A DNA stretch of 26,889 nucleotides from JBIKLM01 sp044375105 (GTDB lineage Bacteria; Planctomycetota; UBA1135; GCA-002686595). This document shows positions 1 through 6,910 of this stretch, in pieces; the stretch's first letter is position 1, and each line of letters starts with the position of its first letter. The notes below the pieces were generated by a model. The model searched no databases. It was not told the DNA's origin and worked only from the letters and a program-made list of their open reading frames with translations. The position numbers and the translations under genes are program-made. Where the stretch lies: positions 1-26,889 of the forward strand of contig JBILNK010000041.1 in NCBI GenBank assembly GCA_044375105.1. Direction: 5' to 3'.

Positions 1-62
1 GGCACCAGAATTGGGTTTCTGTACGCGCAGTACCCCTGAGCCTGTGGTTTAATGTTTTGTTA

Positions 63-78
63 CCCCCCCCCCCCCCCC
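63..78. repeat. Poly-C homopolymer (16 C)
   Basis: There is an uninterrupted run of 16 C at the edge between a lower-GC stretch (1-62) and the rest of the window. It may be a true phase-variable tract, but it lies in no recognisable gene or promoter element. A sequencing or assembly artefact near a contig end is equally possible. Confidence 0.9.
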
Positions 79-340
79 GGCAAGCCGTCAAGAGTATTCT
101 GGCAACAATCGAGGCACCGCCCACCTTCGGGATGCCAGGTTAGAGCGAGGACGTGACGCCTGAGCGCCTAGGGGGTGTCCGAACTCCTGCGCAAAGGACG
201 CCCAGGCCCAGGTGGGATTCAGGCGGGGGCGCATCTCCGTGAAAATACTGGGTTTACGTCGATGCACCCTTCCGGCATCGGCCAGGAATCGGACCTGCTC
301 GCTCCGCGGCATGCCCCTGCCACAGCGGCCTGGCGGGCCG

Positions 341-362
341 TTGACAGGCCGTTGACGGGCGC
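341..362 (+). promoter_or_regulatory. Tandem 11-bp TTGAC repeats, possible OmpR/PhoB-type box
   Basis: TTGACAGGCCG (341-351) is followed directly by TTGACGGGCGC (352-362), so the two TTGAC half-sites are exactly 11 bp apart. The sequence GGCCGTTGAC is itself duplicated (336-345 and 347-356). OmpR/PhoB/PhoP-type winged-helix regulators are known to bind tandem half-sites at 11-bp spacing. The element ends 28 bp before the kinase start codon, so autoregulation by the adjacent response regulator is the natural inference. The first TTGACA also matches a sigma-70 -35 box, but I see no good -10 partner. Confidence 0.45.
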
Positions 363-390
363 GGCTGGGGGCCCGGCTAAGGTGGCGGCC

Positions 391-2343
391 ATGGAGACGA
401 AGGCCCGGCGCGCCCTCGGCGGCCGCGAGATGCTGATCTTGGGCGTGGGGCTGTTGGCGGCGGCGCTGCTCTTGTGGGCCGGCTGGCAGACCCGCGAGCG
501 CGCCCGCTGGCGCGGCGCGGCGGAGTTTCAGCGCCTGGCGGGCGAGGCGGAGCGGCGGATCGAGCGCGCGGCCGCGGAGCTGTTCGAGCGCGACGGGGCG
601 CCGCCCGGCGCGCGCTTCGCCTTCGAGCTGGCGGCGCCGCAGGCGCCGGTCCCGCTGCTCGAGCTGGCGCCATTCCCTGCCGAGGGCTGGTCCGATTTCG
701 ACCTCGAGCTGAGCGCCCTGCAGCGCCCGGGCCCCGCCGAGCTGCGCCTGGCGGCCCTGGAAACGCTGCTGGCCGCCCAGCCCGCCGCGGCGCGCCGCCC
801 CGCGGGCCTGCTGCTGGCCGTGCAGCTCTCGGCCGCCGCGCCGCGCCCCGAGAGCCTCGCCACCTGGCTCCGCGCCGCTCTCGACGTGCCACCGGAAGCC
901 GCCTTCGAGGGCCATTCGATCCTGGCCCTGTGCCTGCTGGCCGGCGCCGCCGAGGGGCCCGCCGAGCTGCTCGAGGAAGGCGCCGCGCGGGCGATCGGCG
1001 CCTGGGCCGCCGGCCAGCTGGCCTGGCCCGCGCCTGCGGATCGCTTCGAGCTCGGCGCCGAGGGCCCGCGCTGGCGGGCCGATCCACGCCCCGCGGTTTT
1101 GCTCGAGCGGCTCACGGCGCTGCTCGGGCCCGAGCAGCGAGCCGCCCTGGCGGCAAGCCTGGCCCAGCTCGCGGATCCGGCCTCGCGCCAGGCGCGCGCC
1201 TTCGCCGCCGCCGGGCCGCTGCCGTCGGTCCAGGGTCCGAACAGGGGGCCGGGGCTCGCGGGCGAGCCGACGGCGCCCGGGCGCTGGACGCCGCTCCTCG
1301 AGCGCGGCGCGGGCTGGTGGTGGCGCGGGCGCGGCGCCCTGCCGCCGCGGGTCGCCTGGATCCCGGAGCCGGCGCTGGTCGAAGAACTGGAAGGCGCCGC
1401 CGCGGCCGACCAAGCCGGATTTCGCCTGCAGCCCGCCAGCGCCGCGCCGCCCTCGGGCGCCTTCCGGGGCCGACCCCTGGACCTGGGCCCGGGCCTGCCG
1501 AGCCTGTGCCTGGCCCACGAGGATCCCGAGGGGCTGGAGCGCCAGGCCCTGGCCGCCAGCGCGCCCCTGCGCGCCGGCGCCTACACCCTGGCCGCCTTGC
1601 TGCTGGCCGCGGCGGCCCTGGGGGCCCGCGCGCTGGCCCGCGAACGCCGCCTGGCCGAGCTCGAGCAGCGCTTCGTGGCCGGCATCTCCCACGATCTGCG
1701 CACGCCCCTGGCCTCGATCCTGCTGATGTCCGAGAGCCTGGCGGCGGGCCAGGTGCCCCCCGAGTCCCAGCGCCAGCGCTACTTCCCGGCCCTGCAGCGC
1801 GAAGCGGAGCGGCTGCGGCGGCGCGTCGACGATCTGCTCGATTTCTCGCGGCTGCGCCGCGGCCTCGGGCCGCGCCTCTCGCCCGAGCCGGTGCGCCCGG
1901 CGGCCCTGGCCGCCGAGCTCGAGGCCGAGCTGCGCGAGGAGTGCGCGCGGGCCGGCGTGGCGCTCGAGTTCTCGACCGCCGAGTTGCCGGAGGAGCTGGT
2001 GCTCGACGCGGACGCCCTGCGCCGCGCGCTCGGCAACCTGGTCGGCAACGCCCTGCGCCATTCGGGCAGCCCGAGCGTCGAGGTGCGCCTGAGCGGCCGG
2101 CCCGACGGGCTCGAGATCGAAGTCGCCGATCGCGGCCGCGGCATCCCGGCGGGCCAGCGCGAGCGCGCCTTCCTGCCCTTCGTGCAGCTGGCCGGCACGC
2201 GCGCCGAGCTGGGCGGCTCGGGCCTCGGGCTCAGCATCGTGCGCGAGCTGGCCCGCGCCCACGGCGGCGACGCGCGCCTGGTCGAACAGACCGGCCCGGG
2301 CACGCGCATCCGCCTCTCTTTCCAAGAACTCGAGCCCGCATGA
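391..2343 (+). CDS. Membrane sensor histidine kinase (two-component system)
   Basis: This 650-residue sensor kinase autophosphorylates on a histidine and passes the phosphate to the regulator encoded next to it. I chose the ATG at 391 because AAGGTGG lies 5 bases upstream and the N-terminus then begins just before the first membrane helix (about residues 14-31). A roughly 350-residue Ala/Leu-rich sensor region follows. It lies outside the cytoplasm by topology and matches no sensor fold I recognise. A second helix falls near residues 395-415. The catalytic core is complete: H box SHDLRTP with His434, N box around Asn553, G1 box DRGRGIP from Asp580, and G2 box GSGLGLSI near 608-616. The gene overlaps the response regulator by 4 bp (ATGA), so translation is probably coupled. 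The signal sensed is unknown. Confidence 0.93.
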   Translation: METKARRALGGREMLILGVGLLAAALLLWAGWQTRERARWRGAAEFQRLAGEAERRIERAAAELFERDGAPPGARFAFELAAPQAPVPLLELAPFPAEGWSDFDLELSALQRPGPAELRLAALETLLAAQPAAARRPAGLLLAVQLSAAAPRPESLATWLRAALDVPPEAAFEGHSILALCLLAGAAEGPAELLEEGAARAIGAWAAGQLAWPAPADRFELGAEGPRWRADPRPAVLLERLTALLGPEQRAALAASLAQLADPASRQARAFAAAGPLPSVQGPNRGPGLAGEPTAPGRWTPLLERGAGWWWRGRGALPPRVAWIPEPALVEELEGAAAADQAGFRLQPASAAPPSGAFRGRPLDLGPGLPSLCLAHEDPEGLERQALAASAPLRAGAYTLAALLLAAAALGARALARERRLAELEQRFVAGISHDLRTPLASILLMSESLAAGQVPPESQRQRYFPALQREAERLRRRVDDLLDFSRLRRGLGPRLSPEPVRPAALAAELEAELREECARAGVALEFSTAELPEELVLDADALRRALGNLVGNALRHSGSPSVEVRLSGRPDGLEIEVADRGRGIPAGQRERAFLPFVQLAGTRAELGGSGLGLSIVRELARAHGGDARLVEQTGPGTRIRLSFQELEPA

Positions 2344-3047
2344 GCCCCGCCCGGATCCTGCTGATCGAAGACGATCCGAGCCTGTCCATGGCCCTTGGCG
2401 ACGCCCTGCGCGCCGCCGGTTTCGAGCTGCTCGAAGCCAGCGACGGCGAGCGCGGCCTGCAGCTGGCCCTGAGCGCCGATCCGGCGCTGATCCTGCTGGA
2501 CCTGATGCTGCCCAAGCGCGATGGCCTGAGCGTGCTGAAGGCCCTGCGCGAGGATCGCGTCAGCGCGCCGGTGCTGATCCTCTCGGCGCGCGGCGAAGAG
2601 TGGGACCGCGTGATGGGCTTCGAATACGGCGCGGACGACTATCTGAGCAAGCCGTTTTCGATGCGCGAGCTGCTGCTGCGCATCCAGGCCGCCCTGGCGC
2701 GCGCCGAAGGCCGCACGCCGGGCATCGCCGAGCCCGGGCGCGCGGCGCGCTTCGGCGCGGTGGCGGTCGACTTCGCGGCCTATTCGCTGACCAACGCCGG
2801 CCAGCGCCACGGGCTGTCGCGACGCGAGCTCGAGCTGTTGCGCTACTTCCTCGAGCACGAGGGCCAGACGCTCGAGCGCCTGGCGATCCTGGACGCGGTC
2901 TGGGGCCGCGACCAGGACCCGACGCCGCGCACGGTCGACATGCACGTGCTCAAGCTGCGCCGCAAGATCGAAGAGAATCCCGAAGCGCCGCGGCATCTGC
3001 TGACGGTGCACGGCGTCGGCTATCGCTTCGTGCGGCGGCCGCAATGA
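2340..3047 (+). CDS. OmpR/PhoB-family response regulator
   Basis: This 235-residue DNA-binding regulator is the partner of the overlapping histidine kinase. The receiver domain (about 1-120) carries the acidic pair Asp11/Asp12, the phospho-acceptor Asp54 in LLDLMLP, switch residue Ser82 and Lys104 in the LSKPF motif. A winged-helix domain (about 135-235) contains LSRRELELL, the RTVDMHVLKLRRK recognition-helix region and the C-terminal GVGYRF hairpin typical of the OmpR family. Length is normal for the family. The start is fixed by the ATGA overlap with the kinase stop. Likely targets are the 11-bp tandem repeats upstream of this operon (341-362) and downstream of this gene (3149-3192). PhoB-like, KdpE-like and other subfamilies cannot be told apart from sequence alone. 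Confidence 0.95.
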   Translation: MSPARILLIEDDPSLSMALGDALRAAGFELLEASDGERGLQLALSADPALILLDLMLPKRDGLSVLKALREDRVSAPVLILSARGEEWDRVMGFEYGADDYLSKPFSMRELLLRIQAALARAEGRTPGIAEPGRAARFGAVAVDFAAYSLTNAGQRHGLSRRELELLRYFLEHEGQTLERLAILDAVWGRDQDPTPRTVDMHVLKLRRKIEENPEAPRHLLTVHGVGYRFVRRPQ

Positions 3048-3063
3048 GCCCCTGGCGGCAGCG

Positions 3064-3094
3064 GCCTGCGCCGCCGTGCGGCGGCCGTGCAGGC
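3064..3094 (+). terminator. Terminator-like hairpin after the two-component operon
   Basis: GCCTGC plus GCCGCC (3064-3075) pairs with GGCGGC (3080-3085) and GCAGGC (3089-3094). This gives a 12-bp stem with a GTGC loop and a 3-base bulge, 17 bases after the response regulator stop. No T tract follows, as is common in very GC-rich genomes. Confidence 0.5.
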
Positions 3095-3148
3095 AGCGTG
3101 CGCCGGCGCGGTGCGGAGGGCCCGGCGCCGCGGCGAGGCCGGGGCGCG

Positions 3149-3192
3149 ATGACAATCCGTTGACCAGCGCGATCCGGCGCGATGACAAGCTA
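3149..3192 (+). promoter_or_regulatory. Four 11-bp phased units, possible response-regulator box
   Basis: Consecutive 11-bp units begin at 3149 (ATGACAATCCG), 3160 (TTGACCAGCGC), 3171 (GATCCGGCGCG, degenerate) and 3182 (ATGACAAGCTA). The 13-mer GGCGCGATGACAA also recurs at 3143 and 3176, 33 bp apart. A further TTGACG lies at 3216. The half-site and the 11-bp step match those at 341-362, so the same OmpR-type regulator could control both the two-component operon and the following gene at 3269. This is inferred from spacing and motif only. Confidence 0.45.
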
Positions 3193-3268
3193 CCCGCGGC
3201 CCGGTCGTAGAACGGTTGACGCAGCCAGAAGGCATGCGCCACCGATCCACACGACCCGCTCCGACACC

Positions 3269-6200
3269 ATGGATATCCCTCGCTTCCTGCCTGCCGCTCC
3301 GCGGGCCCATTCCAACCCGCTTTTCGACCTCGACCGCAGCCGCTCGGTACCGAGCGGCGCTCGCGGCGGGCGCGGCCCGCTCGCCGGCCTGTGCCTCGGG
3401 GCCTGGCTCGCGCTCTGGCCCGCCTCCGCAGCCGCCCAGCAGGCGCCCACGGCCGCCGGGTGGGCCCAGTGGGTCGCCGGGGACGACGGGCGCCTGGACG
3501 CCGCCGAGCTGGCCCGGGCCCTGGCCGAGCTGGACCTGGACCGGCGCGCCAGCGGCGACCTCCAGCTGGCCCTGGCCCGCGCCCAGGCCCTCGGAGCTCG
3601 CCTCGCCGCGCAGCCGGCCGGTGCGGAGCGCGCTGCGCTCGAGCGCGAGCTCGCCTGCGCCCTGGCCGAACTCTGGTTGGAAGCCGGCAATCCGGCGGAA
3701 GCCTGGCGCCTGCTGCAGCCCCCGGGCCCGCTGAGCGCGGCCGCAACGCCGCCCGCAGGCGGCGCCGACGGAAGCACCCCCCAGCCAGGCCCCGCAGCGA
3801 GCCCGCGCGAGCTGGCCCTGCGCGAGCGCGCCCGCAACAGCCTGGCCGCCGAGCTGGGCCTCGCCGCGGTCCAGCCCCAGAACGCCCTGGAGCAGGCCGT
3901 GGAGGACGCCCTGTCGCTCTCGCCGGAGAACGACCAGCGCCTCTCGACCCTGGGGCGCGCCGCGGTGCCGCACCTCTTGACCCTGTGCCGCCGGAACCGG
4001 GACCGTTTCCCGCTCGAAGGGCGCCGGGATCCGCTGCGGGCCCTGGTGGGGATCGACCCGCGCGCATTTCTGGACCTGGCGCTGGCGGAGTTCGAGGCCG
4101 GCGCGGCGGTCTGGCGTACGCGCCTGCAGCAGCCCACGGGACAGCTGTTCGCACATATCCTTACAGGGCAGGTTGTGCGCAGCGAGTTGATCGAGGACTT
4201 CGATCTCCTGGTCGAGCGGCTGATGGTCGAACCGGCCACCGCCGACGCGATGTGGCAGGCCTTGTCCCCGTTTGGAAGTTCCCTGCACCACCTGCCGAGG
4301 GTGTGCGCGCAGGTGGCCCGCGAGGCCCACGATCCGCGGCGCGAGGTGACCCTGGTGGCGCTGATCTATAACCTCGAGTGCCGGGGAGCTGTCGTCGGCG
4401 AGCTGGAGCGGCTGGCGGCATCGCCTTTGGACCAACCGAGGCTTACTCTCTCCCAACTGCTCGTCAACAGGGAGCGAACTTCTCCGGATGCACGCCGCGT
4501 GCTGCTGGGGCTGGCCAAGGATCCGGTGGAAAAGATCCGGGTGAGGGTCGCCTCGGTCTTGGCGACCACGACCAGCGCCGAGGAGCGCAGCCTGCGGCTC
4601 GAGCTGCTCTTCGATCCCTCCGTGGAGGTGCGGCAGCAGGCGCTTTGGTCCCTGTGCCAAGAACAGGAGCGCCTGCTGAAGTCTGGGCCCGGCCCGCTGG
4701 GTCTGCCCTTCGCCGATCCGGAGACGCTCGCGGCCGTGGAGCGGTGCTTCGACGGTCTCGACTCCAAACAGACGAATTCCTGGGAGGTCTTGGCCCGCAA
4801 CCTGCCGGAAGCGGCCCGCGCGCGCCTGCTGCGGCGCATGCTGGCCAGCGGTACTCTGGAACTGATCCAGGGGGTCAGCCAAGCGCTGCGCAACCGGACC
4901 ATCGCGGACCCGGCCCTCGAGCTGGAACTTCAACTCGATCTGGCCAATGCCTGCAGGCCGCTTGCGAACGGCTTCGATCTGGTCTGGGCGGCGACCCAAG
5001 CCGTGCTCGATCGGCCGGGCCAGTACGCCGCGCTCCTGACGGCTGCGATGGACCAGGGGCTGCACGATCTGCTCAAGGCGCTGACTTGGTACCAGGTCCC
5101 GAATCAGGTCGGCCGAAAGATTCAACTCCAAGAAATGACCAAAATCCTGGATGGGCCCACGACCGGCAGGCTGCTGGTCGTCCAGTGCGGGATCGAGAGC
5201 ATCCAGGAGGCTCAGATCTATCTCGTCTCGGAGCTGCAGCGGGCCCCGGCGTCGTCCCTGTTGACTGTCATGGCCGACACCGGGCTGAGCCCGGAGGTGC
5301 GCTTGCTGGCCATGGCGCGCGCCCTGGAACAAGGCGCGCCCGAGGCTCTCGAACTGCTCGGCGAGGCTGCTGTCTGGCCGGCCCTCGAGAGCGCGATCGT
5401 GGCGGTCGAAGGCGGGCAACCCTGGGCGCCTTGGCTCTCCGGATTCTCTCGCATCCGCAGCGCTCCCGAGCCGTTGCGCAACGCCTTGACCGCACGGGCG
5501 CTCTCCAGCGAGGGCCTCGGCGATCGCGCGGTGCAGATGCTGGTCTCCGCCCTCAGCCCGAGCGGGCCGCAGGGCGTCGAACTGGCCGGCCGTGCCGCTG
5601 CACGCTGGGGCGGCGCCCTGCGTGATTCGGCCGATCGGTTCATGCTGCGGGCCCTGCTGGTCGAGTGCCAGGCCCTGCCCGCGGTGCCCCTCGACCGGGA
5701 GTTCCTGCGCCGCGCGCTGGCCTTCCACAAGCCGACCTCCGGTGTGGTGGAAGCGATCCGGCGCCGCGGAGATGCGAGCCTGACGGCGCTGCTGGGAGAC
5801 GAGCTCGACCGCCGCCGTTCTGACTATTCGGTATCTCCCTCAGACTTTGCGCTGTCCGAAACCTCTCCGATCTTGGAGGGGCTCAGCCGGATCGCGAGCC
5901 CGGAGGCTTTGGCGCTTTTGGCCCGCGAGGCCGGCATCAACCCACACGCCAACGTTCGGCAGGCCTGCCTCGAGCTGCTCGAGAACCTGCGGCGCCTCGA
6001 GGAGGCCGCGCGCTGGAGCGCCGAGCGCGGCAGCCTGCCGCGCACGCGAGCCCAGGCCACGGCCGAACTGCTCGCGCTGCTGGAGAGCCCGGACCGGCGC
6101 CAGCGACTGGCGGCCATCGAGGGCCTGGGAGCCCTGGGACAGCCCGAGGTCCTTCCGGATCTGGTGCGCCTCTTGAGCGGAGCCGATGCGGAGTTCGAGG

Positions 6201-6397
6201 CCGCCATCGGGCGCGCCGTGGGGCGCATCGCCGCCCAGCCCGGCCCGGTCAGCGCTCCCCAGCGCCCCTTCGTCGAGCCCCGCGACCGGGACAGCGGCAA
6301 GCCGGAGGCCGAGGCGGGGTCCGACGGCTCGGCCGGTGCCGAAGACGGCTCGACGGAGGAGGCCGACAGCTCGGCCAGCGACGACGGAGACGAGTGA
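3269..6397 (+). CDS. Large exported HEAT-like repeat protein
   Basis: This 1042-residue protein of unknown function is probably a scaffold. I chose the ATG at 3269 because it leaves an export signal: a long basic N-region, then a hydrophobic stretch (about 37-55) ending ASAAAQQ. An upstream in-frame ATG at 3182 lies inside the phased repeats and is less likely. Most of the protein is alpha-helical with Leu/Ala-rich helical pairs. HEAT-like units are clearest around VRVASVLATT and VEVRQQALWSL, and again near the C-terminus (RLAAIEGLGALG, EVLPDLVRLL). The last 35 or so residues are an acidic, disordered tail rich in Asp, Glu, Ser and Gly. No catalytic motif was seen. It lies downstream of the two-component operon and may be its regulatory target. 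Confidence 0.7.
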   Translation: MDIPRFLPAAPRAHSNPLFDLDRSRSVPSGARGGRGPLAGLCLGAWLALWPASAAAQQAPTAAGWAQWVAGDDGRLDAAELARALAELDLDRRASGDLQLALARAQALGARLAAQPAGAERAALERELACALAELWLEAGNPAEAWRLLQPPGPLSAAATPPAGGADGSTPQPGPAASPRELALRERARNSLAAELGLAAVQPQNALEQAVEDALSLSPENDQRLSTLGRAAVPHLLTLCRRNRDRFPLEGRRDPLRALVGIDPRAFLDLALAEFEAGAAVWRTRLQQPTGQLFAHILTGQVVRSELIEDFDLLVERLMVEPATADAMWQALSPFGSSLHHLPRVCAQVAREAHDPRREVTLVALIYNLECRGAVVGELERLAASPLDQPRLTLSQLLVNRERTSPDARRVLLGLAKDPVEKIRVRVASVLATTTSAEERSLRLELLFDPSVEVRQQALWSLCQEQERLLKSGPGPLGLPFADPETLAAVERCFDGLDSKQTNSWEVLARNLPEAARARLLRRMLASGTLELIQGVSQALRNRTIADPALELELQLDLANACRPLANGFDLVWAATQAVLDRPGQYAALLTAAMDQGLHDLLKALTWYQVPNQVGRKIQLQEMTKILDGPTTGRLLVVQCGIESIQEAQIYLVSELQRAPASSLLTVMADTGLSPEVRLLAMARALEQGAPEALELLGEAAVWPALESAIVAVEGGQPWAPWLSGFSRIRSAPEPLRNALTARALSSEGLGDRAVQMLVSALSPSGPQGVELAGRAAARWGGALRDSADRFMLRALLVECQALPAVPLDREFLRRALAFHKPTSGVVEAIRRRGDASLTALLGDELDRRRSDYSVSPSDFALSETSPILEGLSRIASPEALALLAREAGINPHANVRQACLELLENLRRLEEAARWSAERGSLPRTRAQATAELLALLESPDRRQRLAAIEGLGALGQPEVLPDLVRLLSGADAEFEAAIGRAVGRIAAQPGPVSAPQRPFVEPRDRDSGKPEAEAGSDGSAGAEDGSTEEADSSASDDGDE

Positions 6398-6476
6398 CCG
6401 GGGGCGGGCGGAGAGAGGGCGCTGCACGAGGTCCGATCTCCCACCGCGGGGCCGAGCCGCCTCCAGGGCCTCGGCT

Positions 6477-6510
6477 GGGGAGGACCGGTCCTGGCGGACC
6501 GGTCCTCCCC
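6477..6510 (+). terminator. Perfect 15-bp hairpin after the HEAT-like gene
   Basis: GGGGAGGACCGGTCC (6477-6491) is followed by a 4-base TGGC loop and its exact reverse complement (6496-6510). It lies 79 bases after the stop codon at 6397. The stem is long and uninterrupted. No T tract follows, so it may be a terminator, an RNA-stabilising element, or a DNA site, since each arm carries the palindrome GACCGGTC. Confidence 0.55.
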
Positions 6511-6532
6511 GACCCATCCGGGCCGACCGGTC
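6483..6532. repeat. Three copies of the 8-bp palindrome GACCGGTC
   Basis: GACCGGTC occurs at 6483-6490, 6498-6505 and 6525-6532. The first two lie within the 15-bp hairpin arms; the third is independent of it. Related CCGG-centred sequences continue to about 6556. The cluster could be an operator array or simply a hairpin plus a chance copy. Confidence 0.6.
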
Positions 6533-6732
6533 GCCGGCCGACCAGTGCTGGCCGGTGGGCCCGAACCGGATGGCGCCATCGATCCGGCGGGCCGCGCCGC
6601 CGGGGTCTGCCGCGACGCTGTTCTGCCGCGCTGGCCTGAGTCCGAATCGAGCCCGCCGAATCCGAGCGCCTGGGCGCGCACGCGCTCAGCGCGGGGCCCT
6701 GGCCTGCGGGGGATCGGCCCATGGAACGGACT

Positions 6733-6752
6733 GCCTCCCAGCGCTGGGAGGC
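6733..6752. promoter_or_regulatory. Perfect 20-bp palindrome, operator-like
   Basis: GCCTCCCAGC is followed immediately by GCTGGGAGGC with no spacer and no mismatch. A spacer-free perfect palindrome of this length is typical of a dimeric regulator site rather than of a terminator loop. It lies about 160 bp upstream of the chosen methyltransferase start. Confidence 0.45.
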
Positions 6753-6755
6753 GGC

Positions 6756-6785
6756 CCGGGCCCGGCCCAAGGCCGGCGGGCCCGG
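6756..6785. other. Hairpin in the methyltransferase upstream region
   Basis: CCGGGCCCG (6756-6764) pairs with CGGGCCCGG (6777-6785), a perfect 9-bp stem. It sits 3 bases after the 20-bp palindrome. It could act as a leader structure. High GC makes such stems more likely by chance. Confidence 0.4.
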
Positions 6786-6910
6786 ACTCCGATGGCCTGG
6801 CCATGGCTGCCCTACCGAGCGCGCAATCGAACGGGAACTGGACCGCTGGAACGAGCTCGGGAGCTGGGCAAGCGCCGGCCGCCGGGGCCGCTTTGGGCCT
6901 GGCCGGGATC

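Larger units (their letters stand above)
1..390. other. Gene-free 5' edge and upstream region of the histidine kinase
   Basis: No convincing coding region was found here. The first 60 bases are clearly less GC-rich than the rest of the window and all three plus-strand frames are short or low quality. A 16-base C homopolymer lies at 63-78. A weakly structured stretch follows, leading to tandem TTGAC repeats at 341-362 and a Shine-Dalgarno-like AAGGTGG at 379-385. Long open frames on both strands here are open only because of the base composition. Confidence 0.6.
6398..6910. other. 513-bp non-coding gap rich in palindromes
   Basis: No gene is supported here; the open frames are composition artefacts. 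The gap holds a perfect 15-bp hairpin (6477-6510), three copies of GACCGGTC (6483, 6498, 6525), a CCGGCC/GGCCGG inverted pair (6534-6539, 6550-6555), a perfect 20-bp palindrome (6733-6752) and a further hairpin (6756-6785). It presumably contains the terminator of the HEAT-like gene and the promoter and operators of the methyltransferase gene. An in-frame ATG at 6803 is an alternative methyltransferase start. Confidence 0.6.

Noticed and set aside
474..2339. Upstream in-frame extension of the response regulator through the kinase gene
   Set aside because: The extension is Arg/Gly/Ala low-complexity sequence read in the wrong frame of the kinase. The receiver domain starts at 2340.
3020..5728. 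Very long minus-strand open frame opposite the HEAT-like gene
   Set aside because: High third-position GC suppresses stop codons in antisense frames. The translation is Gln/Gly/Arg-rich with no domain, while the plus-strand frame has a signal peptide and repeat helices.
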